Assembly: GCF_003285545.1 (NCBI RefSeq)
Contig: NZ_QLNV01000009.1
Location: forward strand, 108,665 to 172,664
Length of the DNA stretch: 64,000 nucleotides
Direction of reading: 5' to 3'
DNA from: Sinomicrobium soli
Lineage (GTDB): Bacteria; Bacteroidota; Bacteroidia; Flavobacteriales; Flavobacteriaceae
Both the position numbers and the translations under genes were made by a program. Each line of letters starts with the position of its first letter. The stretch's first letter is position 1. The notes below the pieces were generated by a model that was given only the letters and a program-made list of their open reading frames with translations, ran no database searches and was not told the DNA's origin. Positions 37,619 to 45,762 of this stretch are shown here, one piece after another.

Positions 37619-37942
37619 TTAACTCAGGAGGACCGGAGGGGCCCTAAGGGAATCTACGCTGTTGTTGACGGAAAGATCCGGAGAGGTACACAACGCAGGA
37701 TGTTCGGTAGGTACGATGGTGTCGACCGGTGTGAAATCGAGAATTCCCGGAGTCTCAAACACGGATAGTTTGAAATCACAGACCGGACATTTATCTGCCG
37801 TATGCTGAAGGGCAGCCTGTTTTTCAGCCGGTACCGGAGGTAGCTGTGATGCGTGATCTATGGTGTGAAAGGCATGGTACAGTATGGAAAACAACACTGC
37901 GCCGATCAGCGAAATACTAATATGAACCCTCAAAGCCTTCAT
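37619..37942 (-). CDS. Small membrane/periplasmic protein with HxxxH and CPVC motifs
   Basis: This 107-residue protein has one N-terminal membrane helix (residues ~7-24, ISISLIGAVLFSILYHAF), followed by HTIDHASQ. A short periplasmic region carries ADKCPVCDFKLS, a potential metal-binding CPxC pair. No named family is recognised with certainty. The ATG at 37942 is preferred; the in-frame TTG 9 bases upstream lies inside the promoter. It is 186 bases upstream of the TonB receptor gene on the same strand. Histidines and paired cysteines suggest a role in metal sensing or handling with that receptor. This is inferred from context. Confidence 0.75.
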   Translation of the reverse strand: MKALRVHISISLIGAVLFSILYHAFHTIDHASQLPPVPAEKQAALQHTADKCPVCDFKLSVFETPGILDFTPVDTIVPTEHPALCTSPDLSVNNSVDSLRAPPVLLS

Positions 37943-37948
37943 CCGGAA

Positions 37949-37956
37949 CAAAAGTA
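37949..37956 (-). promoter_or_regulatory. Promoter -7 element before the CPVC-protein gene
   Basis: On the minus strand TACTTTTG matches TAnnTTTG and ends only 6 bases before the ATG. Transcription would start almost at the codon. Confidence 0.5.
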
Positions 37957-38040
37957 TAAAAAACCCGGGAGAGGTGGTACGGTTTTTAACAAAATATTGA
38001 TATGGTGTGGGATAGGACGGATAGCATACTCCTGAATACG

Positions 38041-39906
38041 TCAGAAGCCCGGTTTATCTTTTAAGGTAACGGTAATGGTGTCGCTAAGGCTTGCAGCTTC
38101 GGCGGTGAGTTTACCGTCTACCCAGACCCTCATGGCACCCTGATCTCCTTTTCTGTCCGTATCCCAGTCTTTTTTCCAGATAATATCGATGTCGTGGTCG
38201 TGGTATCTTATATTGCCGAGGTAGAAGTAATCCCATGCATTCCCGGGAAGCAGGGGTCGTAATGAGAAGCTGTTGTCATGGGAGGGTGTGAACCCCAGGA
38301 GGTCTGCGATCAGGATATCCGGGAAGGTGGAATGGAAATAGTCTTTTACACCCCCGAATTCCGAGCCGCTACCGGGGATATACCATTCGCCTATATTGCT
38401 TTCTTCTCCGTGCAGGGATACCAGTTTTTTCACGTGGTCATAGAGCAGTTCTTTATCGGAAGCGGTAATTTCGCCCTTGTAATTTCTGAGGTAATTTGCA
38501 TAGGCTTTATACACCACCGAATTCTGAAAGGGCCAGCCCCTTCCGTTCCAGGCATAGGCCTTTTCATTGAACAACGGGTGTTGCTGCTCGGCAGTGGTCA
38601 TTCCCTTTTTGCCGTAAAACCCTTTTTCCGACGAAAACATGTCCCAGGCCTTGTCATAGGTGGTATCTCCTTTGGGAATCATGTTGAAATACCACGGGGT
38701 ATACCCTGCAGATTCCCGTACACGGGACATTTTGTCTTTTACGCCGTAAGCGTTGTCTGCTGCCGTAAAGGAATAGAAGAACTCATCGGCCCCGTTCCAG
38801 AGGACAGACAGGGTTTTGTCACGCTGCAAACGTGCCCTTTGCAGATAATGTTCGCTTTTGCTGAGGTCTGTTTCCGATCCGGATTCCTGTGCCTTAAGTG
38901 CGTACAGATCGCCTAACGAGTGCAGGTTCCCGTAATAATAGCTGTTGACGGAAGGGCGTACAAGGTACACCAGGGGGTATGCATTGGCAAATGCTTCCGG
39001 AAATTTTTTGACATGACCCGAATTTCTCAGGTTGTCGATGGTCCCCCACCCGAGGTAGTACTGCTTCCAGGTCTCTTCCGTATATATGGCATAGGGGCCG
39101 TCGCTTTCTATAAGCGGCAGGGTGGCGGAGATGGTGAACTCCATGCCGTCGTAAAGGTCGAGTACTTTGTACAGTCCGTCGGTCCTGGCACCTGCCTTGC
39201 GGACCGTAAATGTATCGTCCCAGACTTTCTGATGTTTCTCGAGATAGGGGAGCAGTCCGTTTCGCCAGGGATTGTCGGGATGGATCTTCAGGAAAGCTTC
39301 GGTGCCGTCTATCATCCAGCTGGAAAAGTGATGGCTTTCCGGCCTCCGGATGTGGGTGTGGAAATTAGGACCTTCCCGCTGGTCATGCCGGGAAGCATAT
39401 CCTTTCATGTAAAAATCGATGTAGGACCGGAGGTATTTCGGGTCTCTGAACCACCTGAGATCGTAAAACTGGTGTCCTGCAGGGCAGGGAATGGCCCCGC
39501 TTATGCTGCCGTGTGCGGGCCAGCCGAAGAATTCGGTAATAACCCAGTAATCCTTGTGGTCTTCCGGGTCTTTCCAGAGCCGGAAATGTTTGGACATCAT
39601 CCACCAGCGGTAATTGTAAACCTTGGTGAAATCTTTATCTGACGAGATAAAATGGGGAATGTTGTCTCTTAAAAAATCTTCGACGTTATCCCGGTTAAAC
39701 GGCCCGTCGGATTCAGGCCGGTCGGGATAGCTGTTGAATTCGCGGAGATTCTCTGAAAAGCCTTTCCGGGTCTCTTCCTTTATCCGGCGAAGCTCTTCAT
39801 CATACGACTGGGCACTTGTGACAGGGATACAAAGGAGGTGTACCAATAAGAAAATAAATGACTTGCCTAAAATAAGGTTAACGCTTCTTCGGTTCAGGAA
39901 CAGCAT
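38041..39906 (-). CDS. Exported six-hairpin glycosidase, MGH1-like
   Basis: This 621-residue exported protein has a signal peptide (about 1-32, ending VTSA before QSYDEE). The body is an (alpha/alpha)6 toroid of the six-hairpin glycosidase type. Conserved stretches are RWWMMSKHFRLW, EFFGWPAHGSISGAIPCPAGH, YDGMEFTISATLP and AYAWNGRGWPFQNSVVYKAY, the last typical of the GH63/MGH1-like group. The C-terminal part is a small beta domain. The substrate is not evident; mannosylglycerate or alpha-mannosides are possible by family analogy. No transport genes for a sugar are adjacent, and asd lies upstream on the same strand. Confidence 0.75.
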   Translation of the reverse strand: MLFLNRRSVNLILGKSFIFLLVHLLCIPVTSAQSYDEELRRIKEETRKGFSENLREFNSYPDRPESDGPFNRDNVEDFLRDNIPHFISSDKDFTKVYNYRWWMMSKHFRLWKDPEDHKDYWVITEFFGWPAHGSISGAIPCPAGHQFYDLRWFRDPKYLRSYIDFYMKGYASRHDQREGPNFHTHIRRPESHHFSSWMIDGTEAFLKIHPDNPWRNGLLPYLEKHQKVWDDTFTVRKAGARTDGLYKVLDLYDGMEFTISATLPLIESDGPYAIYTEETWKQYYLGWGTIDNLRNSGHVKKFPEAFANAYPLVYLVRPSVNSYYYGNLHSLGDLYALKAQESGSETDLSKSEHYLQRARLQRDKTLSVLWNGADEFFYSFTAADNAYGVKDKMSRVRESAGYTPWYFNMIPKGDTTYDKAWDMFSSEKGFYGKKGMTTAEQQHPLFNEKAYAWNGRGWPFQNSVVYKAYANYLRNYKGEITASDKELLYDHVKKLVSLHGEESNIGEWYIPGSGSEFGGVKDYFHSTFPDILIADLLGFTPSHDNSFSLRPLLPGNAWDYFYLGNIRYHDHDIDIIWKKDWDTDRKGDQGAMRVWVDGKLTAEAASLSDTITVTLKDKPGF

Positions 39907-39963
39907 ATTTATAGTGTTTATTTCTTTCAGACACCTCCCCTCCGGGTATTGTGTGATACCGGA

Positions 39964-40956
39964 TCAGCCGACGAGCTTGTTCGCTACGAGATATTCAGCG
40001 ATCTGTACCGTATTGGTAGCGGCACCCTTGCGGAGGTTGTCGGCCACGATCCACATGTTGAGACTGTTCGGTTGGGAAAAGTCTCTCCGGATACGGCCTA
40101 CGAAAACATCGTCCTTTCCGTGGGCGTAAAGCGGCATGGGATAAGTATTGGTGTCGGTGTTGTCCTGGACGGTAACCCCGGGGGTGTCGTTCAGGATCTT
40201 TCGTATGTCTTCGAGGTCAAAGTCGTTCTTCAGCTGAAGGTTTACCGATTCGCTGTGACCTCCCACAACGGGGATACGTATGGCGGTAGCGGTTACGGCT
40301 ATGGAGTCGTCCCTCAGTATTTTCCGGGTCTCGCGTACCAGTTTCATCTCCTCCTTGGTGTACCCGTTATCTTCAAATACATCGCAGTGGGGGAGTGCAT
40401 TGCGGTGAATGGGGTACGGGTAGGCCATTTCACCCTGTATGCCCTGGTATTCGTTTTCCAGCTGTCTTACGGCCTTTACCCCGGTACCCGTAATGGATTG
40501 GTAGGTGGAAACAACTACTCTTTCTATGCCATATTTTTCGTGTAGCGGTGCCAGGGCCATTACCATCTGTATGGTGGAACAATTTGGATTGGCAATGATC
40601 TTGTCTTCTGTGGTAAGTGCATCGGCGTTGATCTCGGGAACGACCAGTTTTTTATCCGCATCCATACGCCAGGCCGAAGAATTATCGACCACGGTTGTGC
40701 CCGCCGCTGCAAATTTAGGCGCCCATTCGAGGGAGGTGGCTCCGCCTGCAGAGAAAAGGGCAATGTCCGGTTTGGTCGCTACGGCATCGGCCAGGCCGAT
40801 AACTTTATAAGGCTTTCCTTCGAAAGTGATCTCCTTTCCTACGGATCTTTCAGAAGCAACAGGTAATAATTCCGTTACCGGAAAACGGCGTTCGGCCAGT
40901 ACCTGTAACATGACTTCGCCAACCATTCCGGTGGCACCTACAACAGCAACTTTCAT
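39964..40956 (-). CDS. asd: Aspartate-semialdehyde dehydrogenase
   Basis: Asd reduces aspartyl phosphate to aspartate semialdehyde, the branch point to lysine, diaminopimelate, threonine and methionine. The 330-residue protein has the NADP-binding start VAVVGATGMVGEVMLQVLAER. The catalytic cysteine is in IIANPNCSTIQMVMAL. The later motif is RIPVVGGHSESVNLQL with the histidine. It ends EYLVANKLVG. Length is normal. A minus-strand promoter match lies at 40999-41006, 42 bases before the ATG. No other amino-acid genes are adjacent. Confidence 0.97.
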   Translation of the reverse strand: MKVAVVGATGMVGEVMLQVLAERRFPVTELLPVASERSVGKEITFEGKPYKVIGLADAVATKPDIALFSAGGATSLEWAPKFAAAGTTVVDNSSAWRMDADKKLVVPEINADALTTEDKIIANPNCSTIQMVMALAPLHEKYGIERVVVSTYQSITGTGVKAVRQLENEYQGIQGEMAYPYPIHRNALPHCDVFEDNGYTKEEMKLVRETRKILRDDSIAVTATAIRIPVVGGHSESVNLQLKNDFDLEDIRKILNDTPGVTVQDNTDTNTYPMPLYAHGKDDVFVGRIRRDFSQPNSLNMWIVADNLRKGAATNTVQIAEYLVANKLVG

Positions 40957-40998
40957 ATGCTTATATTTCCATCAAAGGTTAAACAATCTAACTGGAGA

Positions 40999-41006
40999 GC
41001 AAAAGT
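40999..41006 (-). promoter_or_regulatory. Promoter -7 element of asd
   Basis: On the minus strand it reads TACTTTTG, matching TAnnTTTG, 42 bases upstream of the asd ATG. Confidence 0.5.
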
Positions 41007-41118
41007 AGCCATAAAAAGGAGACCCGCAAGCTAAATACCAAAGAATTATAATTTTAAAACAAAATGTTTGTTTTGTAACTATTCAGATTGTTGTCGACTG
41101 TATAGGATGACAAACCCC

Positions 41119-41303
41119 TGTCATACAGAGCGAAGCGAACCCGCCTGTCCGGCCGGCAGGGAATCTCCACCCCAGCACAAAGGAACTTCAACAACATAAC
41201 GGAGAGCCCGGAGATTCCTCCATTCGTCGGAATGACAACCTTGTCATTCAGAACGTAGCGCAGCGAAGTGATGAATCTCCACCCAAGCCCAAAGGAATTT
41301 CAA
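41119..41303. repeat. Dispersed intergenic repeat, copies B1 and B2
   Basis: Copy B1 runs from TGTCAT (41119) to ATGACA (41237) and has AGCGAAGCGAA, AATCTCCACCC, AAAGGAACTTCAA and CATAACGGAGAGCCCGGAGATTCCTCC. Copy B2 starts TTGTCATTCAGA (41241), repeats CGTAGCGCAGCGAAGTGATGAATCTCC in split form, and is cut off near 41303 before the mscL terminator. Confidence 0.8.
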
Positions 41304-41311
41304 CCCCCCAT

Positions 41312-41338
41312 AAAAAAGACCCTCCGCAGGGGGAGGGT
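41312..41338 (-). terminator. Terminator of mscL
   Basis: On the minus strand ACCCTCC and GGAGGGT form a stem with a GC-rich loop, followed by CTTTTTTATG. It lies 29 bases after the mscL stop codon. Confidence 0.88.
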
Positions 41339-41366
41339 TCAGGTTTGGAATATGTAGTGAAGCGGT

Positions 41367-41786
41367 CTACTTCTTTTCTTTCAGCAGGTCCCGGATCTCT
41401 GCGAGGAGTTCTTCCTGGGTGGGGCCGGCAGGAGCTGCAGGTGCGGGTTTTTCTTTCTTTTTGGTTTTTTCATAAGCTTTTAGCAGTATAAATATAAAGA
41501 AACCGATGATGATAAAATCGATGATAAACTGTATAAAGTTACCGTAATTGATGGTTACGGCTTCTTTGGTGACTTCCCCCGATGCGTCAATTATGGCTTC
41601 CTGCAGCACGTATCTGAGTTCCGAAAAATTGACATTTCCGAGCAGCATCCCGATGGGAGGCATTAGGATGTCGTTGGTAAAAGAGGATACGATTTTTCCG
41701 AAAGCTCCGGCAACGATCACTGCAGTGGCGAGATTTACTATATCTCCCTTTAGTAAGAACGATTTAAAGTCTTTAAAGAACCCCAT
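41367..41786 (-). CDS. mscL: Large-conductance mechanosensitive channel MscL
   Basis: MscL forms a homopentameric pore that opens under membrane tension and saves cells from osmotic downshock. The 139-residue protein has the N-terminal helix FFKDFKSFLLKGDIVNLATAVIVAGAFGKIV, shown here as LLKGDIVNLATAVIVAGAF (pore-lining TM1). It also has a periplasmic loop with ITIN-type residues, TM2 FIQFIIDFIIIGFFIFILL and a cytoplasmic helix ending EIRDLLKEKK. Length and motifs are normal. It is transcribed alone with its own terminator. Confidence 0.97.
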   Translation of the reverse strand: MGFFKDFKSFLLKGDIVNLATAVIVAGAFGKIVSSFTNDILMPPIGMLLGNVNFSELRYVLQEAIIDASGEVTKEAVTINYGNFIQFIIDFIIIGFFIFILLKAYEKTKKKEKPAPAAPAGPTQEELLAEIRDLLKEKK

Positions 41787-41923
41787 AGTTTTGAATGGTA
41801 TAAAATGAATGAATATATTTTACAAAAACAACATTAGACTCACCACCGGTTGAGATGGATAGATTGTTTGGATTTTCCGACACAGGTCTCACGGTCTTGC
41901 TGACTAAATTACGAAAAAAGTGG

Positions 41924-41965
41924 TTTAGTTTGTTAGTTCGTAGTTATTAGTTGTTAGTTTAGTTC
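41924..41965. repeat. Degenerate TAGTT(A/C)/TTAGTTT tandem tract
   Basis: TTTAGTTTGTTAGTTCGTAG and following TTATTAGTTGTTAGTTTAGTTC are the reverse complement of the ACTACGAACTA tracts at 588-633 and 51064-51092. It lies between mscL and the DUF2723 gene. Confidence 0.65.
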
Positions 41966-42026
41966 AGTTGCAGGTTTGAATCAAACTTCAAGCGCCCGAC
42001 TTCGGACTCCCGGCCATCTCTTCTTT

Positions 42027-45000
42027 TCAGGACTGGGAGTCTTTGGTCATGACTTCTTCTTTCAGTACTTCTTCCTTGACATCCGGTATGCTGTCCGGGT
42101 AACTGGTGGGAGCATTGTATTCCTGTTCAAACCGGTCGAGATAATCGTTAAATGTTTCCGTTTGTTTTTTGCCGAATTCCTCAACGTCATTTTCCGCCAC
42201 TACGTCAAGGACACTGCGATAGCGTTGTATGTCGTATATTACGCTTTCCTGGGAGGTGTACGCTTTCCCGGAAGAGAGGTAATAGGACAGGTTTTCCTGG
42301 TATTTTCCGGCGATTTTCAGGAAGAGTTCCCGGGCCTTTTCGGTCTGTCCTGTTTTGTAATAACCATCGACAAAAGGCTCCAGGAATACGTAATATCCGT
42401 AGTATTCGAACGGAAATCTGCTCATGACCAGGTCTATGATCTCCCTGGCTTTTTCTTCCTCTCCTTCTTCCAGCAGGACCTCTACCAGGCGTGCCATGTT
42501 GCTCCTGTAGGAAATACTGTTTTTACGTGTTTCCGGGTCGTGGTAAATATCCGGGGACCCCGAATTGCCCCAGTTCCATTTCCCGGTAATATCGTACATC
42601 AGTTCGCTGTCTATGCGGCCCATTTCAAAACTGCCCTGGGGTACGGGTGTCTTTATTGGTACCAGCTTGTAGACCATGCCGTCCAGTTGCAGGTAATCCT
42701 TCATCCAGAGATATTCGGCAGCCGAGAAACTACCTCCGGTAAAATATATGGGCCTTTCCCAGTCGTTGTTGGCCAGGATATCGAGCATCATCATCCGGTT
42801 CTTTCCGATAGCGCTTTTGGGCAGGTCTATGTCGATATAATCCACGATAAGTGCACTGTCCTTTTCCTTGACAAGACCGCTTTTCAGTACGTTTTCCTTG
42901 TTGACGGGGACCCTGATCTTATTGGTCGGGTAAAATATGGTGCTCTTGGTGTTTTCGGGATACTGGCTGAGGTCTCCGCCCTGTCTTTTGATGAGGTTCC
43001 CTATGGTATTGTCGTTATTGGCCACCCAGTTCATAAACCTCTTGATATCCCAGCGCTCGTCGGTGAGTTGCTGGTAGTAAACGGCGTCCCGTACCCCGTA
43101 GGCATACTGCGAATGCTCCAGCTGCGATGGTATGGGAGCACTTTCGTAGGCCTGTCTTTTCATCTGGTCGATATACCAGTCGGTGGCAAAGAGGCTGGAA
43201 TTGATGACCCTCACATCGGTACGGTGCCCTTCGATTTCCTGTATATACCACAGGCCGAAGGTGTCGTTGTCCCCTATGGAAAATATGATGGCCCCGGCAT
43301 CTTCCTGGATGGAATTGAGGTAATTTCTCGCAATGGCCTCGGCGGTATACCTTCCGGAGCGGTCGTGATCGTCCCAGTTCTGGCTTGCCATGACTACAGG
43401 TACGGCAAGCAGGCATACCACGCTGACGGCTGGGGCCAGCACTTTAGGACCGAGGTATTTTTTAAGTCCTTCGTACAGGGCCAGCACCCCGATGCCGATC
43501 CAGATGGCAAAAATAAAGAAAGACCCTACCAGGGAGTAGTCGCGCTCTCTTGGTTCAAAAGGCCTTACATTGGTATAAAACTGTATGGCGATCCCCGTAA
43601 ACATGAAGAATACGAAAAGCGCCCAGAACTGCTGGGGATTTCTCCTGATCTGGAATACGATGCCTATGATCCCGAGGATAAGCGGCAGGAAGTAATAGGT
43701 GTTCCTGGCCTTGTTGTTGAGTTCGTCCGAAGGCAGGTTGTCCTGAGGCCCTAGGTGCCATTCGTCTATGAACCCGATCCCGCTGAGCCAGTTGCCGTGG
43801 TTGTCCATCTTGCCCTGGATGTCGTCCTGCCGGCCTACGAAGTTCCACATGAAATAGCGCCAGTACATGTACCCGAACTGGTAGCGGAACATAAAGCCGA
43901 TGTTGTCTGCCATGGAAGGAGGGTCTACTTCGATGTAATTGCCGAACTGTTGCAGGAAGTTAACATATCCGTCTTCATCGATCCTTCCGCTGGCAAAATC
44001 ATTCCTGAACTGGCTCAGGGCACTTTTGAGTTCGTTGTTGGAAAGGTATTCGGATTTGATACTGAAGTCCAGCGGACGGGTAAGCCGCATGTAGTTGGCG
44101 GCGTGTTCCGAACTCCACATCCGGGGAAGAAGCCCAACATGGTTACCATTGGGGTTGGGAAGGGCATCCTTGTAATGGTTTACGACAATGTATTTTCCTG
44201 TTTTCTTGTCCTGTTCGTATTTGGGTTTGTCGTCTTTGTAAGGAGTTACAGGGTCTTGTCCGGCAAACATATCTGAAAACATGGCCCCGTAAACCGGGCT
44301 GTCTACTCCGGGATATTGCTCCCTGTTGTAATAGGCGAGCAGTGCCCGGGCATCTGCCGGGTCGTTTTCGTTGATAGGGGTATGGGCGTTGGCCCTGATA
44401 GGGAGCATCAGCCAGGACGAGAACCCGATAAACATAAACAGCAGGCACAGGGTTATGGTATTGTAGGTATAGAGCCTTTTTTTCCGGGTATAGCTCAATG
44501 CGAAATAAAAGACTGCGGCAAAGATAAGCCCCATGATAATGGTACCCGAGTTAAACGGAAGCCCTATGGTATTGACAAAAAATATCTCGCTCCATCCCAA
44601 AAGTTTCAGCACATAGGTCAGCGAAAATTTATAGATCACCAGCAATAAGGCCACTACGGCGATATTGGCCAGCAGGAAGTTCTTTACGGTGGTGGTTTTA
44701 TAGGTTTTGAAATAATACAGCAGCCCTATGGTAGGAATGGCCAGGAAGCCCATAAACTGCACCCCGAAAGTGAGCCCGGTAACCAGGGCTATCAGGATCA
44801 GCCAACGGTTTCCCCGCGGGTGGTGCAGATGGTCTACCCATTTCAGTCCGAGCCATAGCTGCAGGCACATCAGCAGGCTGGCCATGGCGTAAACTTCGGC
44901 CTCCACCGCGTTGAACCAGAAGCTGTCTGAAAACGTATAGGCCAGTGCCCCTGTTACACCGCTTCCGAGAATGGCGATAGCTGCCGGACGTGACATTTCG

Positions 45001-45332
45001 CCCTCCTGAAGGGCCAGTTTTCGTACGAGGTTAGTAATGATCCAGAACAGGAGAAGGATGGTGAATGCACTCGACAATACAGACATATAATTGACCATAA
45101 GGGCAGTGTATTCCGTACTTGCCGCAAACATGGCGAAGAAGGCACCCAGCATCTGGAACAGGGGGGCTCCGGGAGGGTGGCCTACCTCAAGCCTGGCCGA
45201 AGTGGCGATGTATTCACCGCAATCCCAGAAACTTACGGTGGGTTCGACAGTGAGGCCGTAAGTGAGTAAAGCGATGGCGAATACTACCCACCCGGTGATC
45301 GTGTCCCATCGTTTAAATATGTCTGTCGTCAT
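42027..45332 (-). CDS. DUF2723 membrane glycosyltransferase (protein O-mannosyltransferase-like)
   Basis: This large 1101-residue protein has about ten to twelve N-terminal membrane helices and a long soluble C-terminal half. The N-terminus carries the family signature SFWDCGEYIATSARLEVGHP followed by PGAPLFQ. The acidic D-C-G-E loop is the presumed catalytic region in the GT-C superfamily. Residues ~900-1080 contain TPR-like helical repeats. DUF2723 is related to eukaryotic TMEM260, an O-mannosyltransferase (CAZy GT117). Bacteroidota are known for general protein O-glycosylation of exported proteins, but this family's role there is inferred. It is upstream of nothing that shares its pathway. 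Confidence 0.88.
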   Translation of the reverse strand: MTTDIFKRWDTITGWVVFAIALLTYGLTVEPTVSFWDCGEYIATSARLEVGHPPGAPLFQMLGAFFAMFAASTEYTALMVNYMSVLSSAFTILLLFWIITNLVRKLALQEGEMSRPAAIAILGSGVTGALAYTFSDSFWFNAVEAEVYAMASLLMCLQLWLGLKWVDHLHHPRGNRWLILIALVTGLTFGVQFMGFLAIPTIGLLYYFKTYKTTTVKNFLLANIAVVALLLVIYKFSLTYVLKLLGWSEIFFVNTIGLPFNSGTIIMGLIFAAVFYFALSYTRKKRLYTYNTITLCLLFMFIGFSSWLMLPIRANAHTPINENDPADARALLAYYNREQYPGVDSPVYGAMFSDMFAGQDPVTPYKDDKPKYEQDKKTGKYIVVNHYKDALPNPNGNHVGLLPRMWSSEHAANYMRLTRPLDFSIKSEYLSNNELKSALSQFRNDFASGRIDEDGYVNFLQQFGNYIEVDPPSMADNIGFMFRYQFGYMYWRYFMWNFVGRQDDIQGKMDNHGNWLSGIGFIDEWHLGPQDNLPSDELNNKARNTYYFLPLILGIIGIVFQIRRNPQQFWALFVFFMFTGIAIQFYTNVRPFEPRERDYSLVGSFFIFAIWIGIGVLALYEGLKKYLGPKVLAPAVSVVCLLAVPVVMASQNWDDHDRSGRYTAEAIARNYLNSIQEDAGAIIFSIGDNDTFGLWYIQEIEGHRTDVRVINSSLFATDWYIDQMKRQAYESAPIPSQLEHSQYAYGVRDAVYYQQLTDERWDIKRFMNWVANNDNTIGNLIKRQGGDLSQYPENTKSTIFYPTNKIRVPVNKENVLKSGLVKEKDSALIVDYIDIDLPKSAIGKNRMMMLDILANNDWERPIYFTGGSFSAAEYLWMKDYLQLDGMVYKLVPIKTPVPQGSFEMGRIDSELMYDITGKWNWGNSGSPDIYHDPETRKNSISYRSNMARLVEVLLEEGEEEKAREIIDLVMSRFPFEYYGYYVFLEPFVDGYYKTGQTEKARELFLKIAGKYQENLSYYLSSGKAYTSQESVIYDIQRYRSVLDVVAENDVEEFGKKQTETFNDYLDRFEQEYNAPTSYPDSIPDVKEEVLKEEVMTKDSQS

Positions 45333-45530
45333 GGATCTGATTTTCTGTGAAAAGGCGAATTTAATAATTATTCGGTATATAAGCCCGGTTTTTAAGAAGT
45401 GAAATGTTTCTTTTTGATTGAGGGAATGCGTTTTGAAGTGGATAACTTAGGGCACGAAGTCAGAAGTATGAAGTTGGAAAAACCTGTTTTGCATGCCGAA
45501 ACAAACGGCCCGATAAAAAAAATGATTTTT

Positions 45531-45562
45531 TTTTGCGCAGCTCGAACTTTGTTGTAAATTTG
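45531..45562 (+). promoter_or_regulatory. Promoter of tRNA-Gln (-33 TTTTG, -7 TAAATTTG)
   Basis: TTTTG (45531-45535), preceded by a T-run, and TAAATTTG (45555-45562) are 19 bases apart, the canonical Bacteroidota spacing. The -7 element is followed by CATCCGC, giving TTTGCATCCGC, which is shared with the two promoters at the right end of the window. Confidence 0.8.
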
Positions 45563-45579
45563 CATCCGCAATAAAGCGC

Positions 45580-45651
45580 TGGCCTATGGTGTAATTGGTA
45601 ACACAGCTGATTTTGGTTCAGTCGTTCAAGGTTCGAGTCCTTGTAGGCCAA
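45580..45651 (+). tRNA. tRNA-Gln (anticodon TTG)
   Basis: A 72-base cloverleaf. The acceptor stem is TGGCCTA/TAGGCCA with discriminator A. The D stem is GTGT/ACAC. The anticodon stem is GCTGA/TCAGT with loop TTTTGGT and anticodon TTG (34-36). The T stem is CAAGG/CCTTG with loop TTCGAGT. The CCA end is not encoded. A promoter is upstream and a terminator follows. Confidence 0.97.
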
Positions 45652-45663
45652 CATAAAAATGGT

Positions 45664-45697
45664 AATCCCGATCTGGAAAACAGACCGGGATTTTTTT
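45664..45697 (+). terminator. Terminator after tRNA-Gln
   Basis: AATCCCG-a-TCTG pairs with CAGA-c-CGGGATT (one mismatch) and is followed by TTTTTTTG. Confidence 0.88.
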
Positions 45698-45734
45698 GTA
45701 CTTCCTTTCCACTTTCCATAACTATTAAAAGCCT

Positions 45735-45742
45735 TACCTTTG
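45735..45742 (+). promoter_or_regulatory. Promoter -7 element of the two-component operon
   Basis: TACCTTTG matches TAnnTTTG, 20 bases before the kinase ATG at 45763. Confidence 0.5.
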
Positions 45743-45762
45743 GATCATACGATAGCATTGTT

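Larger units (their letters stand above)
40957..41366. other. 410-bp gene-free stretch: asd promoter, repeats and the mscL terminator
   Basis: From left to right it holds the asd promoter (40999-41006), an AT-rich segment, copies B1 and B2 of the dispersed repeat (41119-41303) and the hairpin terminator of mscL (41312-41338). No coding frame is supported. Confidence 0.7.

Noticed and set aside
41976..43754. A 592-codon open frame opposite the DUF2723 gene
   Set aside because: Antisense shadow; composition mirrors the coding strand and there is no family match by eye.
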